64,000 nt of DNA. Source: JAHBNG01 sp039028975. GTDB lineage: Bacteria > Chloroflexota > Anaerolineae > Caldilineales > Caldilineaceae. Location of the stretch: contig JBCCHB010000009.1 of the NCBI GenBank assembly GCA_039028975.1, positions 62,001 to 126,000 on the forward strand, in the 5' to 3' direction. The translations under genes and the position numbers were made by a program. The notes under the pieces were generated by a model. It had not been told where the DNA came from, did not search any database, and was given only the letters and a program-made list of their open reading frames with translations. The stretch's first letter is position 1. Each line of letters opens with the position of its first letter. Below are positions 43,705-51,666 of this stretch, one piece after another.

Positions 43705-44643
43705 ATGACTGTAGCAGATGCAACCCAATCAATTGGAAGCTCGACAGCCGATAGTGTCAAGAAGCCCATGCGGCGGTCAAGACGTGAAGCCATAGCAGCC
43801 TACATTTTCCTGTTACCCTGGATTATCGGGTTTGTGGTTTTTACGGCAGGACCAATGATTGCCTCGTTTGTTATTAGCCTATTCCGGACTGATTTCCTAC
43901 AAATTTTTGAGTTTGTTGGCTTCAAGTGGTATGGCAGCCTTTGGAGAGACACCTTGGTTCATAAGGCTATGTGGAATACGGCGTACTATGCCTTTGTAAT
44001 GGTCCCCTTTAGCACCATAGTGGCGCTTCTGATTGCCGTGTTGCTCAATCAGAGCGTGCGGGGGCAAGGCTTCTGGCGTACTGTTTACTACCTCCCTTCA
44101 GTGGTTTCGGGCGTTGCTGTAGCCATCTTGTGGAAGTGGCTTTACCAGCCCGATATTGGTCTGCTTAACTCGATCTTATGGCGTTTTGGGATTGAAGGCC
44201 CGCGCTGGATCTTTAGCCAAGAATGGGCCATGCCTTCGGTGATTATTATGGCCTTGTGGGGATCGGGTGGTGCCATGCTCATCTTTCTGGCTGGTCTGCG
44301 GGGCATTCCCACAGCACTATATGAAGCAGCTAAAATCGATGGCGCTGGTGCTATCCGTAGCTTCTTCTCCATCACCATTCCACTCTTAACGCCAACCATC
44401 TTCTTCAATGTGGTCCTCAACATCATTGCCTCTTGGCAGGTCTTTACCCAGGTCCTCATTATGACGCAAGGCGGGCCAAACAATGCCACCTTAACCATGG
44501 TTCTCCATCTGTATAAGACAGGCTTTAGCTCATTCCAATTTGGCTATGCATCTGCCCAAGCCTGGGGACTCTTTTTGGCCATTATGGTCTTTGTTCTATT
44601 TGCTATCCGTAGCTCTAGCTCATGGGTTCAGTATGAAAGATAG
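43705..44643 (+). CDS. sugar ABC transporter permease, MalF/UgpA type (set 1)
   Basis: A 312-aa permease with six TM segments and the ATPase-contact EAA loop (IPTALYEAAKIDGAGAIRSF, then FSITIPLLTPT). It begins with a ~30-residue cytoplasmic lead containing MRRSRREAIAAYIFLLPWIIG. No Shine-Dalgarno precedes the ATG; a large hairpin stands 24 bp upstream. It forms a heterodimer with the product at 44647. Confidence 0.92.
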   Translation: MTVADATQSIGSSTADSVKKPMRRSRREAIAAYIFLLPWIIGFVVFTAGPMIASFVISLFRTDFLQIFEFVGFKWYGSLWRDTLVHKAMWNTAYYAFVMVPFSTIVALLIAVLLNQSVRGQGFWRTVYYLPSVVSGVAVAILWKWLYQPDIGLLNSILWRFGIEGPRWIFSQEWAMPSVIIMALWGSGGAMLIFLAGLRGIPTALYEAAKIDGAGAIRSFFSITIPLLTPTIFFNVVLNIIASWQVFTQVLIMTQGGPNNATLTMVLHLYKTGFSSFQFGYASAQAWGLFLAIMVFVLFAIRSSSSWVQYER

Positions 44644-44646
44644 ATT

Positions 44647-45576
44647 ATGATCAGTTCAAAGTATCGGGCCAACCCAGACCAACTACTTCTTCAATTTTTG
44701 CTCTATGCAACCATTGTCGTGGGTGGCATCATTTTTGCCATCCCCTTTTATTGGATGATCCGCACGGCAGTCATGCCGCCGTGGCAGATCAACCAATTTC
44801 CGCCCCAGTGGATTCCTGCGGGCCTTTGGTGGGAAAACCTAAGCAACGTCTATAGCTGTTTGGGCGCAGCGTCATGTGAAGTAGAAGCCGAGCCACTGCT
44901 CCACTTTGAGAATTTCCGCAAGCCATTTGACGGTCCCTTCCCCTTTTCTCGCTGGTTCCTGAATTCTGGGCTTGTGGCCATTCTAAGCGCACTTGGCGTT
45001 GTACTCTCTAGCTCGATTGTTGGCTTTGCCTTTGCCCGTTTACGCTTCCCCTATCGTAATACTTTGTTTATCATCGTCTTGTCAACCATGATGCTGCCAG
45101 AACATGTGCGGCTTATTCCTACCTACTTGCTCTTTGTCTGGTTAGGTTGGGTTAACACGTTTGCGCCACTGATTCTTCCCAACTGGTTTGCACCAGCCTT
45201 TCATGTCTTCCTTATGCGTCAGTTCTTTATGACGTTGCCTCAAGAGCTGGACGATGCAGCTGAGATTGATGGCTGTGGGTACTTTGGTATCTACTCTAGA
45301 ATTCATTTGCCCCTTAGTTTACCCGTCATGGGGGTTTCGGCCATCTATCAGATTACCTTCTCCTGGAATGACTTTCTTCATCCGCTGATCTATTTGCAGG
45401 AGGTAAAACTGTACACCGTAGCTGTGGGACTGCGCCTCTTTGAAGGGTATATGAGTTCCAACATGCAGGATATGATGGCGGCTGCACTAATGGCCGTCTT
45501 GCCCACAATTGTCATCTTCTTTGTGGCCCAGCGATACTTTATCCAGGGTATTGTGATTACAGGCGTAAAGGGATAA
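44647..45576 (+). CDS. sugar ABC transporter permease, MalG/UgpE type (set 1)
   Basis: A 309-aa permease starting 3 bp after its partner's stop. It has the EAA loop LPQELDDAAEIDGCGYFGIY followed by RIHLPLSLPV and the terminal YFIQGIVITGVKG typical of MalG/UgpE proteins. A longer-than-usual periplasmic insertion (YSCLGAASCEVEAEPLLHF, about residues 70-90) contains two cysteines. Confidence 0.92.
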   Translation: MISSKYRANPDQLLLQFLLYATIVVGGIIFAIPFYWMIRTAVMPPWQINQFPPQWIPAGLWWENLSNVYSCLGAASCEVEAEPLLHFENFRKPFDGPFPFSRWFLNSGLVAILSALGVVLSSSIVGFAFARLRFPYRNTLFIIVLSTMMLPEHVRLIPTYLLFVWLGWVNTFAPLILPNWFAPAFHVFLMRQFFMTLPQELDDAAEIDGCGYFGIYSRIHLPLSLPVMGVSAIYQITFSWNDFLHPLIYLQEVKLYTVAVGLRLFEGYMSSNMQDMMAAALMAVLPTIVIFFVAQRYFIQGIVITGVKG

Positions 45577-45808
45577 ATCTAGGTAGATTTCACTTCAAAC
45601 TGAAAAGAAACCGTAACGACCACAGTATAGATAGGTTGAATTTGTTGTTTATGACCAATGTACGTTATAGTCTGATTGTTAACATTTTGTTAAAGAAAGA
45701 GTTAGAAGTCAATAACCTAAATTAGAAGCGAGTTTGAATCCCTCTGTACGGCGTGCTCAAACTATTCTCTTCTTCCTGCAATACTTTTATCCAAGCTGAA
45801 AAACAATA

Positions 45809-46705
45809 ATGCGTAGACTTTCATCTGCGTTAGAAGGCTATCTTTACCTTGCACCGACGTTAATTGGGTTGGGTATTTTTGTCTTTTGGCCCATCTATAA
45901 ATCATTTTCTCTGAGCTTGAATCGTATCGCTCCATTTGGCAATCAGATGCGTTATGTAGGGCTTGAGACCTACCGCAATTTACTCACTGATTCACAATAT
46001 TGGGATAGTGTACGGGTTTCGCTACTCTTTGTTTTGGGGACTGTTCCCGTCGGGTTGGTTTTGGCTGTGCTCCTTGCAATCGCCCTTGCATATCCCTTGC
46101 GCCATCTTTCGTGGCTACATCGTACACTTATTTTTGTGCCTATTGTCATCAGCAGCGCGGTTACGGGTGTGCTCTTCAAATGGATCTATCATCCAGTAGT
46201 CGGATATCTGAACTACTTCATGGTCCAATTGGGTCTTTTTGAAAAGATGCAAGATGCGCCGAACTGGCTAGCAACAAAGGATTGGGCCTTGGTTGCGGTT
46301 ATCATGGCCGTGGTATGGCGACAGTTGGGCTTCAACGTAATCATTGCTTTGGCGGGTGTGCAAAATATTGATCAAAGCTTTTATGAAGCCGCCCAGGTAG
46401 ATGGAGCCAATGTTTGGCATCGAATTCGGCACATTACGCTACCATTGCTCACCCCCACGCTCTTTTTTCTGTTGGTGATAAATATAATCTTTAGCTTCCA
46501 AGCCTTCGGTGAGATTGATGTACTAACCTCAGGTGGACCGGGTCGTGCAACCCAAACCATGGTTTATGATATCTACTACGATGCCTTCGTGGGAACGCCT
46601 ATGCGTGGATTGGCGTCGGCCAAGGCATATTTGCTGGCTGTAATGGTAGTGGTTATGTCCTATATACAGTTCGCAACAGCTCAGAGACAAGTTCACTATC
46701 AGTAG
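45809..46705 (+). CDS. sugar ABC transporter permease, MalF/UgpA type (set 2)
   Basis: A 298-aa permease with six TM segments and EAA loop IDQSFYEAAQVDGANVWHRI followed by RHITLPLLTPT. It is preceded by a 230-bp gap with no recognised gene. The partner permease starts 15 bp downstream, and the SBP of this set follows the permeases rather than preceding them. Confidence 0.92.
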   Translation: MRRLSSALEGYLYLAPTLIGLGIFVFWPIYKSFSLSLNRIAPFGNQMRYVGLETYRNLLTDSQYWDSVRVSLLFVLGTVPVGLVLAVLLAIALAYPLRHLSWLHRTLIFVPIVISSAVTGVLFKWIYHPVVGYLNYFMVQLGLFEKMQDAPNWLATKDWALVAVIMAVVWRQLGFNVIIALAGVQNIDQSFYEAAQVDGANVWHRIRHITLPLLTPTLFFLLVINIIFSFQAFGEIDVLTSGGPGRATQTMVYDIYYDAFVGTPMRGLASAKAYLLAVMVVVMSYIQFATAQRQVHYQ

Positions 46706-46719
46706 GCACGAAAGGGACC

Positions 46720-47601
46720 ATGGCGACTGCAGATTCGATAACAAACCAATCGACTAGTGGCGGGGAATACAAAGAACGCTTCACTGGGACAGATCTCTTC
46801 GTGCATAGTTTGCTGCTCGTGTTGGGGCTTATGATTGCGCTACCCATCTTTATCGCGTTTTTTACCAGCTTCAAATTACCCCAACATGTGACCTCATTTC
46901 CGCCATCGGTTTGGCCTTCTGTATGGACGCTGGAAAACTACGTTACAGCGTGGAACAGCACCCCATTTGGTCGTTTTTTAGTCAATAGCCTTGTCCAGTC
47001 CGGACTGATCACGCTGGGGCAGATCATCTTTAGCATTTTAGCGGCTTATGCGTTTGCAATCTTAATCTTTCCCGGTCGAGATTTGCTCTTCTACATCGTG
47101 CTGGGTAGCCTCATGGTCCCGTTCGAGCTAACCTTTATTCCCAACTTTATTCTAGTTTCTGAATGGAACATGGCCAATTCCTATCAGGGATTGATTGTTC
47201 CTTTCATTGCCAGTGCGTTTGGCGTCTTTATGTTGCGTCAATTTTTCCTCACCGTTCCCAAGGAACTCCATGACGCGTCCAAGATCGATGGCGCGGGAAA
47301 CTGGCGCTACCTGTGGCAGATCATGGTACCGCTAAGTAAGGCGTCTATCGGCGCATTTGCCATCTTTGCCTTTCTCAATGCCTGGAATCAGTATCTTTGG
47401 CCACTGGTGATTACCAAAGATTTTGAGATGCGCACCCTACAGATCGGCATCCGTTTCTTTATGTCTAATTTAGAGCGCGGTCAAGAGTGGGGGCCCGTGA
47501 TGGCTGGTTCCATGATTGCATTGACGCCGGCCCTGATCGCGTTTTTGATTGCCCAGAAGCAATTGGTTCAGGGCATTGCGATGACGGGTCTGAAGGGGTA
47601 G
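46720..47601 (+). CDS. sugar ABC transporter permease, MalG/UgpE type (set 2)
   Basis: A 293-aa permease. AAAGGGA just before the ATG is a fair ribosome-binding site. It has the EAA loop VPKELHDASKIDGAGNWRYL followed by WQIMVPLSKAS, and the MalG-like end KQLVQGIAMTGLKG. It pairs with the product at 45809. Confidence 0.92.
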   Translation: MATADSITNQSTSGGEYKERFTGTDLFVHSLLLVLGLMIALPIFIAFFTSFKLPQHVTSFPPSVWPSVWTLENYVTAWNSTPFGRFLVNSLVQSGLITLGQIIFSILAAYAFAILIFPGRDLLFYIVLGSLMVPFELTFIPNFILVSEWNMANSYQGLIVPFIASAFGVFMLRQFFLTVPKELHDASKIDGAGNWRYLWQIMVPLSKASIGAFAIFAFLNAWNQYLWPLVITKDFEMRTLQIGIRFFMSNLERGQEWGPVMAGSMIALTPALIAFLIAQKQLVQGIAMTGLKG

Positions 47602-47708
47602 AACTGCAGATTATCAGTAGATCGCAATGTCACTCTGCGTAAGTTGTTTTCAGTGATTATGGATGCGAATGGTTGTTACTGAGTATCCATACTTGTTTGT
47701 TTCCAACA

Positions 47709-47801
47709 TATAGATGGCCCAAAAAGTTCCGCCCCCTCCTCGCGGAATTTCCCAGAGCGGATTATTCAAGAGTCGGGACAAGACTTTTCGGGCTAAGTAT
47801 A
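47709..47801 (+). repeat. family-1 miniature repeat, copy D
   Basis: TATAGATGGCCCAAAAAGTTC…CTCCTCGCGGAATTTCCCAGAG…CAAGAGTCGGGACAAGACTTTTCGGGCTAAGTATA. Well preserved; it lies between the permease and SBP genes of transporter set 2, 32 bp before the SBP start. Confidence 0.85.
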
Positions 47802-47832
47802 CTATTTTTATTTTTACACAAGGAGAAAATGA

Positions 47833-49221
47833 ATGAAATCTCGGTTCTCTATTTTTAGTCTGATTATGGTCCTGGCCATGATCGTCTCGGCCTGTGCGGT
47901 TCCGGTAGCAGATGCACCAGCGGAGGGCGACGCGGAAATGGCTAGTGATTCTAGCGATATGGCTATGGCTGGCGACGTGGTAGAGCTTGAATTCTGGCAT
48001 GCAATGAGTGGCGAATTGGGTGAATTAGTCGATGAATTGGTGGCTCGCTTCAACGAGAGCCAAGATGGGATTATGGTCACTGCTACCCATCAAGGTTCCT
48101 ATGACGATACCTATAATGCACTGCTGGCAGCCATGGAAACAGGTGGTATTCCCAACATCATCCAGAATTTCGATATTGCCTCCCAGACCATGTTCGACAC
48201 CGGTCTATTGATTCCCGCTCACCAGCTTATGGATGCCGATGGCTACGACAGCGACATCTTTATTCCAGCTGTGCGTGATTATTACTCGGATGATCAGGGC
48301 ATGGTGGCTATGGCCTTCAACAGCTCCACACCCATCCTCTACTACAATGTGGATATGTTGGCCGAAGCAGGTATCGAGAGCATCGATGGCAGCCTTAGTT
48401 TCTCAGAATTTAAAGCCATGTGTGATCAGATTCAGGCAGCAGGTGTCTCCGAATATTGCTTCACCTTTGGCCAGGTTGGCTGGTTCTTCGAGCAGACGTT
48501 GGCCAACAGCGGTGGCCTCTATTTTAATGAGAACAATGGCCGTACCGGTCGTGCTACCGAAGCCGTCTTTAACCAAGGTGCTGGTGTTGAGGTCTTCGAG
48601 TTCTACACGAGCCTGATTCAAGAAGGGTATGCACCCAATCTGGCGAGCACTTGGTCTGAGACAGATTCGACCTTCCAGGCAGGTCAAGCCGCGATCATGA
48701 TCGACTCGACCTCAGACGTGAAGATCATCGAGAATAGTGAATTCGCCGTGAGCACTGCCTTTATTCCCCATGCTGATAGCAGCGAACGTAACGGTGTCAT
48801 CATCGGTGGCGCGGCCCTGTGGCTTCTCAAGTCCGAGGATGCTGCCCAGAACGACGCGGCTTGGCAATTCATGAAATTTATGGCAGAAGGTCCGCAGCAG
48901 ATCACTTGGCACACCGGATCAGGCTACTTCCCTGTCCGCACAGATATCTCTGACGATGCTGAGCTAGTTGATTTCTGGGACCAGAACCCTAATTTTGTCA
49001 CCGCCATCGAGCAGCTATCTACAACCGAAACCATGATCGATGGCAACGTGAACTATGCCGTGCTCGGCGGCCGCGCCGGACCGTTCCCTGCCATTCGTCG
49101 CCTAATCGTCGAGGCTTACAGCCGAGTACTGGATGATGATCTTTCTGCTCAGGAGGCCCTGGACGAAGCTGCAGAAAAGGCAAATGAAGAATTAGCCAAC
49201 TACAACGCATTTTTTGAATAG
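47833..49221 (+). CDS. sugar ABC transporter SBP (family 1) lipoprotein (set 2)
   Basis: 462 aa. AGGAG (47821-47825) precedes the ATG by 7 nt. The Sec-type lipoprotein leader ends MIVSAC, followed by AVPVADAPAEGDAEM. The mature receptor has family-1 features: ELEFWHAMSGELGELVDELVARFNESQ at the N-terminus, NSSTPILYYNVDMLAEAGI in the middle and AWQFMKFMAEGPQQITWHTGSGYFPVR near the C-terminus. UgpB-like proteins bind glycerol-phosphate compounds or sugars; the substrate is not readable. Confidence 0.92.
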   Translation: MKSRFSIFSLIMVLAMIVSACAVPVADAPAEGDAEMASDSSDMAMAGDVVELEFWHAMSGELGELVDELVARFNESQDGIMVTATHQGSYDDTYNALLAAMETGGIPNIIQNFDIASQTMFDTGLLIPAHQLMDADGYDSDIFIPAVRDYYSDDQGMVAMAFNSSTPILYYNVDMLAEAGIESIDGSLSFSEFKAMCDQIQAAGVSEYCFTFGQVGWFFEQTLANSGGLYFNENNGRTGRATEAVFNQGAGVEVFEFYTSLIQEGYAPNLASTWSETDSTFQAGQAAIMIDSTSDVKIIENSEFAVSTAFIPHADSSERNGVIIGGAALWLLKSEDAAQNDAAWQFMKFMAEGPQQITWHTGSGYFPVRTDISDDAELVDFWDQNPNFVTAIEQLSTTETMIDGNVNYAVLGGRAGPFPAIRRLIVEAYSRVLDDDLSAQEALDEAAEKANEELANYNAFFE

Positions 49222-49262
49222 GTATGACCAGGATATTGAACAGACAATATAAGTAATCCGCG

Positions 49263-49320
49263 CACAGGTTGCCGATCAGAAGAGTCCGTAGTATAACTGA
49301 TCGACAACCTGTGATCTTTT
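49263..49320 (+). terminator. rho-independent terminator of transporter set 2
   Basis: CACAGGTTGCCGATCAG (49263-49279) pairs with CTGATCGACAACCTGTG (49297-49313) with one mismatch in 17 bp, followed by ATCTTTT. The T-run directly touches the next start codon at 49321. Confidence 0.85.
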
Positions 49321-50832
49321 ATGATCCAAACGATCCAACAAGCTGTTGTACCCCATGACCAATATCAGATAGAGCTTAAACTCGACTACGAACTACTCAA
49401 GGGTAAGAAAACTCATTATCAGGTCGAGACATATATCTTTGTGCCACGAACCTTGGGAATTAGTAAGGAAACCTATCCTAAGCGTTACTTCTACAATGAT
49501 CTGCTAAACTACATTCGTTTTAAAACACCTACACTTATCCTGCGCGATTTTGACGTTAGCCCTATCTCTCCTATCCAAAGCATTCGAGCAACTATCTCAC
49601 AACCTGGATGGGTAACCGATCAAAACCAAATTCAAACCTTGGTCGGTCAACTTAAGCTCCTCGCGGCTATGCTTAAAAGTGCAATTCGAGAACACATTGA
49701 TCACCTCCGCAACCAACTCAAATCCGCACCAGATGGAACAAGCGCATTGTTGATCAAAAACCTCGTTGAAGAATTTTTGTCTAGTACGGCCCAAATTAGC
49801 GAGACGTACCGCGGCTTCTATAATGATTTCAGCTTACCCAATGTAAATGAGCAAATTCTCACAGGATATACCTTTGCGGATGAGTCGATCAGCGTGCTTA
49901 TCGAAGAAGGCCTTGTTGAATTGCTAGAGCTGGTGGATGGGCACCTCAATTCAGATGAGCTGGTTGAATTACATGAAAGACTCTGTTGCCGCGTACGCGA
50001 AGAGACCCACTATCGTTGGAGCAAAGGGTATGAATCCATCCTAGAGATGGATAGCGACAACGAAGCATATGTCTATCGCACCAATATTTTGAAGAAGTAC
50101 GCCTCCAGCATTCTCTACCTTTCTACTGATATGCAACGCGAAGGTCAGCGATTGGAACATATGACGCAAGCTATCGCCGCCGGGATCGCCATGATCTTTG
50201 CTACCGCAATCGCCTTCTACTTTCAGTCGCTCTATGGCAACCTGACTGTGCCATTTTTTGCTGCACTGGTGGTTGGCTATATGTTCAAAGACCGCATTAA
50301 AGAGATCGGACGTAGCTTCTTTGCCAACCAACTTCACAATATCATGCATGATCGGCGCATCGCCATTTACACCCAGGATGAAAAGCACTGCATTGGGGTG
50401 CTTAGGGAAAAGATGTCAATTCTGCCTGAGGATGATCTACCCCGCCGAATCCGTGAGGCCCGAAATTGTGACCGCTTTGTCCAGATGGAAAACGATGGAG
50501 CCGGTGAAACTGTTATCCGCTATACCAAAGATATCGTTCTGTACGCGGATGCTATCCGCAATCTCGTTGGCGAGACCTCCAAGGTTACAGCCATCAACGA
50601 TATTATCCGGTACGACATACGCTCACTGCTCTCCAAGATGGATAACCCAATGCAGGAGCGCCTCATGCTACAACAGGATAAACTTGTTTCCGTCGCCACC
50701 CATAAGGTTTACCATGTCAACCTCATCACTAAATATGCTTCACATACGCCAGAGAAAGACAAAACCTACCGACGCCATCGGCTAATCTTAAATCGGTCAG
50801 GGATAAAGCGCATTGAGCCAGTCTCATTATAG
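49321..50832 (+). CDS. uncharacterised two-TM membrane protein
   Basis: A 503-aa protein of no family I recognise. The N-terminal ~270 residues are soluble and mostly helical (HYQVETYIFVPRTLGI near residue 32; long helices around 100-240). Two close TM segments, AIAAGIAMIFATAIAFYFQSL and LTVPFFAALVVGYMF, lie near residues 285-325. A C-terminal soluble domain of ~180 residues follows (RRIAIYTQDEKHCIGVLREKMSILP…). It starts directly on the T-run of a terminator hairpin with no Shine-Dalgarno, so it may be leaderless or start later. A P-loop kinase-like gene follows 38 bp downstream. Confidence 0.65.
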   Translation: MIQTIQQAVVPHDQYQIELKLDYELLKGKKTHYQVETYIFVPRTLGISKETYPKRYFYNDLLNYIRFKTPTLILRDFDVSPISPIQSIRATISQPGWVTDQNQIQTLVGQLKLLAAMLKSAIREHIDHLRNQLKSAPDGTSALLIKNLVEEFLSSTAQISETYRGFYNDFSLPNVNEQILTGYTFADESISVLIEEGLVELLELVDGHLNSDELVELHERLCCRVREETHYRWSKGYESILEMDSDNEAYVYRTNILKKYASSILYLSTDMQREGQRLEHMTQAIAAGIAMIFATAIAFYFQSLYGNLTVPFFAALVVGYMFKDRIKEIGRSFFANQLHNIMHDRRIAIYTQDEKHCIGVLREKMSILPEDDLPRRIREARNCDRFVQMENDGAGETVIRYTKDIVLYADAIRNLVGETSKVTAINDIIRYDIRSLLSKMDNPMQERLMLQQDKLVSVATHKVYHVNLITKYASHTPEKDKTYRRHRLILNRSGIKRIEPVSL

Positions 50833-50870
50833 AGGAAACAGGATAGAGGAGACACAGAACCTTTTTGCGC

Positions 50871-51410
50871 ATGAAGAAAATAGTCTTAACGGGTGGTGCC
50901 TGTTCAGGAAAAACCACGATGATCAATCGACTACAGATTTTAGGCTATCCTACTGTACCCGAAACCGCAATCGAGATTATCCAGGCAAATCCCGAACTGC
51001 GGGCAATTGATCAGTTTGCCTTTCAGACGTTAGTGGTCAATAAACAGATCGAACGGGAAGAAGCCATCCAATCAAACGGGAAGCAATTTATATTCCTGGA
51101 CAGAAGCCTGATCGATTCTCTCGCCTACTGCACCCTACGCCATATTCCCCACCCACCGGGACTTGACGAGGCATGCCATGCGACGGATTATCATGCTATC
51201 TTTGTGCTCGAAACGTTGAGTAATTTCGATCCGCGCGCCGACACTGGCCGCACCAGCACCGCAGAAACTTCGCGCCAGACTTACGATCTATTGCTCCAAG
51301 CCTATAAGACCTATGGATACGCAGTCACCCATGTTCCAGATTGGCCAGTAGAAAAGCGGATCGAGTTCATTTTGAGTACTTTAGACGTCGTTATACAGCG
51401 GTCGTTTTGA
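50871..51410 (+). CDS. AAA_28-like P-loop NTPase/kinase
   Basis: A 179-aa protein from ATG 50871. Walker A is LTGGACSGKTTMINRL. VPETAIEIIQANPELRA and FIFLDRSLIDSLAYCTLR match the second and third conserved blocks of small AAA_28/nucleotide-kinase-like proteins, with the acidic residue in LDRS as Walker-B equivalent. A basic lid segment (RADTGRTSTAETSRQTYDLL) fits a phosphotransferase. The substrate is unknown. The last six codons and stop lie within a family-2 repeat, so the native C-terminus may have been altered by that insertion. Confidence 0.75.
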   Translation: MKKIVLTGGACSGKTTMINRLQILGYPTVPETAIEIIQANPELRAIDQFAFQTLVVNKQIEREEAIQSNGKQFIFLDRSLIDSLAYCTLRHIPHPPGLDEACHATDYHAIFVLETLSNFDPRADTGRTSTAETSRQTYDLLLQAYKTYGYAVTHVPDWPVEKRIEFILSTLDVVIQRSF

Positions 51411-51569
51411 AAACAGCTGTTTTCCGAAGTAAGCGTTCAGCCCCCTGAGCCTGTCGAAGGGGCGACCGGCTTCGATAAGCTCAGCCTACATGGGGAGAGT
51501 GAACGGTTACTTTCCGAAGCCCTAGCAGAGACGCCAAACACCTGTTTTCAAACGGAGCTGCGTATAACT
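51391..51569 (-). repeat. family-2 miniature repeat with nested palindromes
   Basis: Ends TTATACAGCGGTCGTTTTG (51391) and CAAACGGAGCTGCGTATAAC are the reverse-oriented termini of family 2. About 90 bp extra in the middle contain CCCCTGAGCCTGTCGAAGGGG (written here as a 21-base site at 51442-51462) and its inverted relative GGCTTCGATAAGCTCAGCC (51468-51486), i.e. two opposed copies of a CTGAGC-TNTCGAAG palindrome. Confidence 0.75.
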
Positions 51570-51666
51570 AGAGCGTGGAATCGTAAGCAGTCCTTGGTGC
51601 TGGATTTTACATGGCATAGTGTCAGCGCTGTACCCCACATTCATCTAACCACTTAAGGAGAATATC

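Noticed and set aside
45731..45770. GAGTTTGAATCCCTC, resembling a tRNA T-arm
   Set aside because: No acceptor, D- or anticodon arms can be folded around it.
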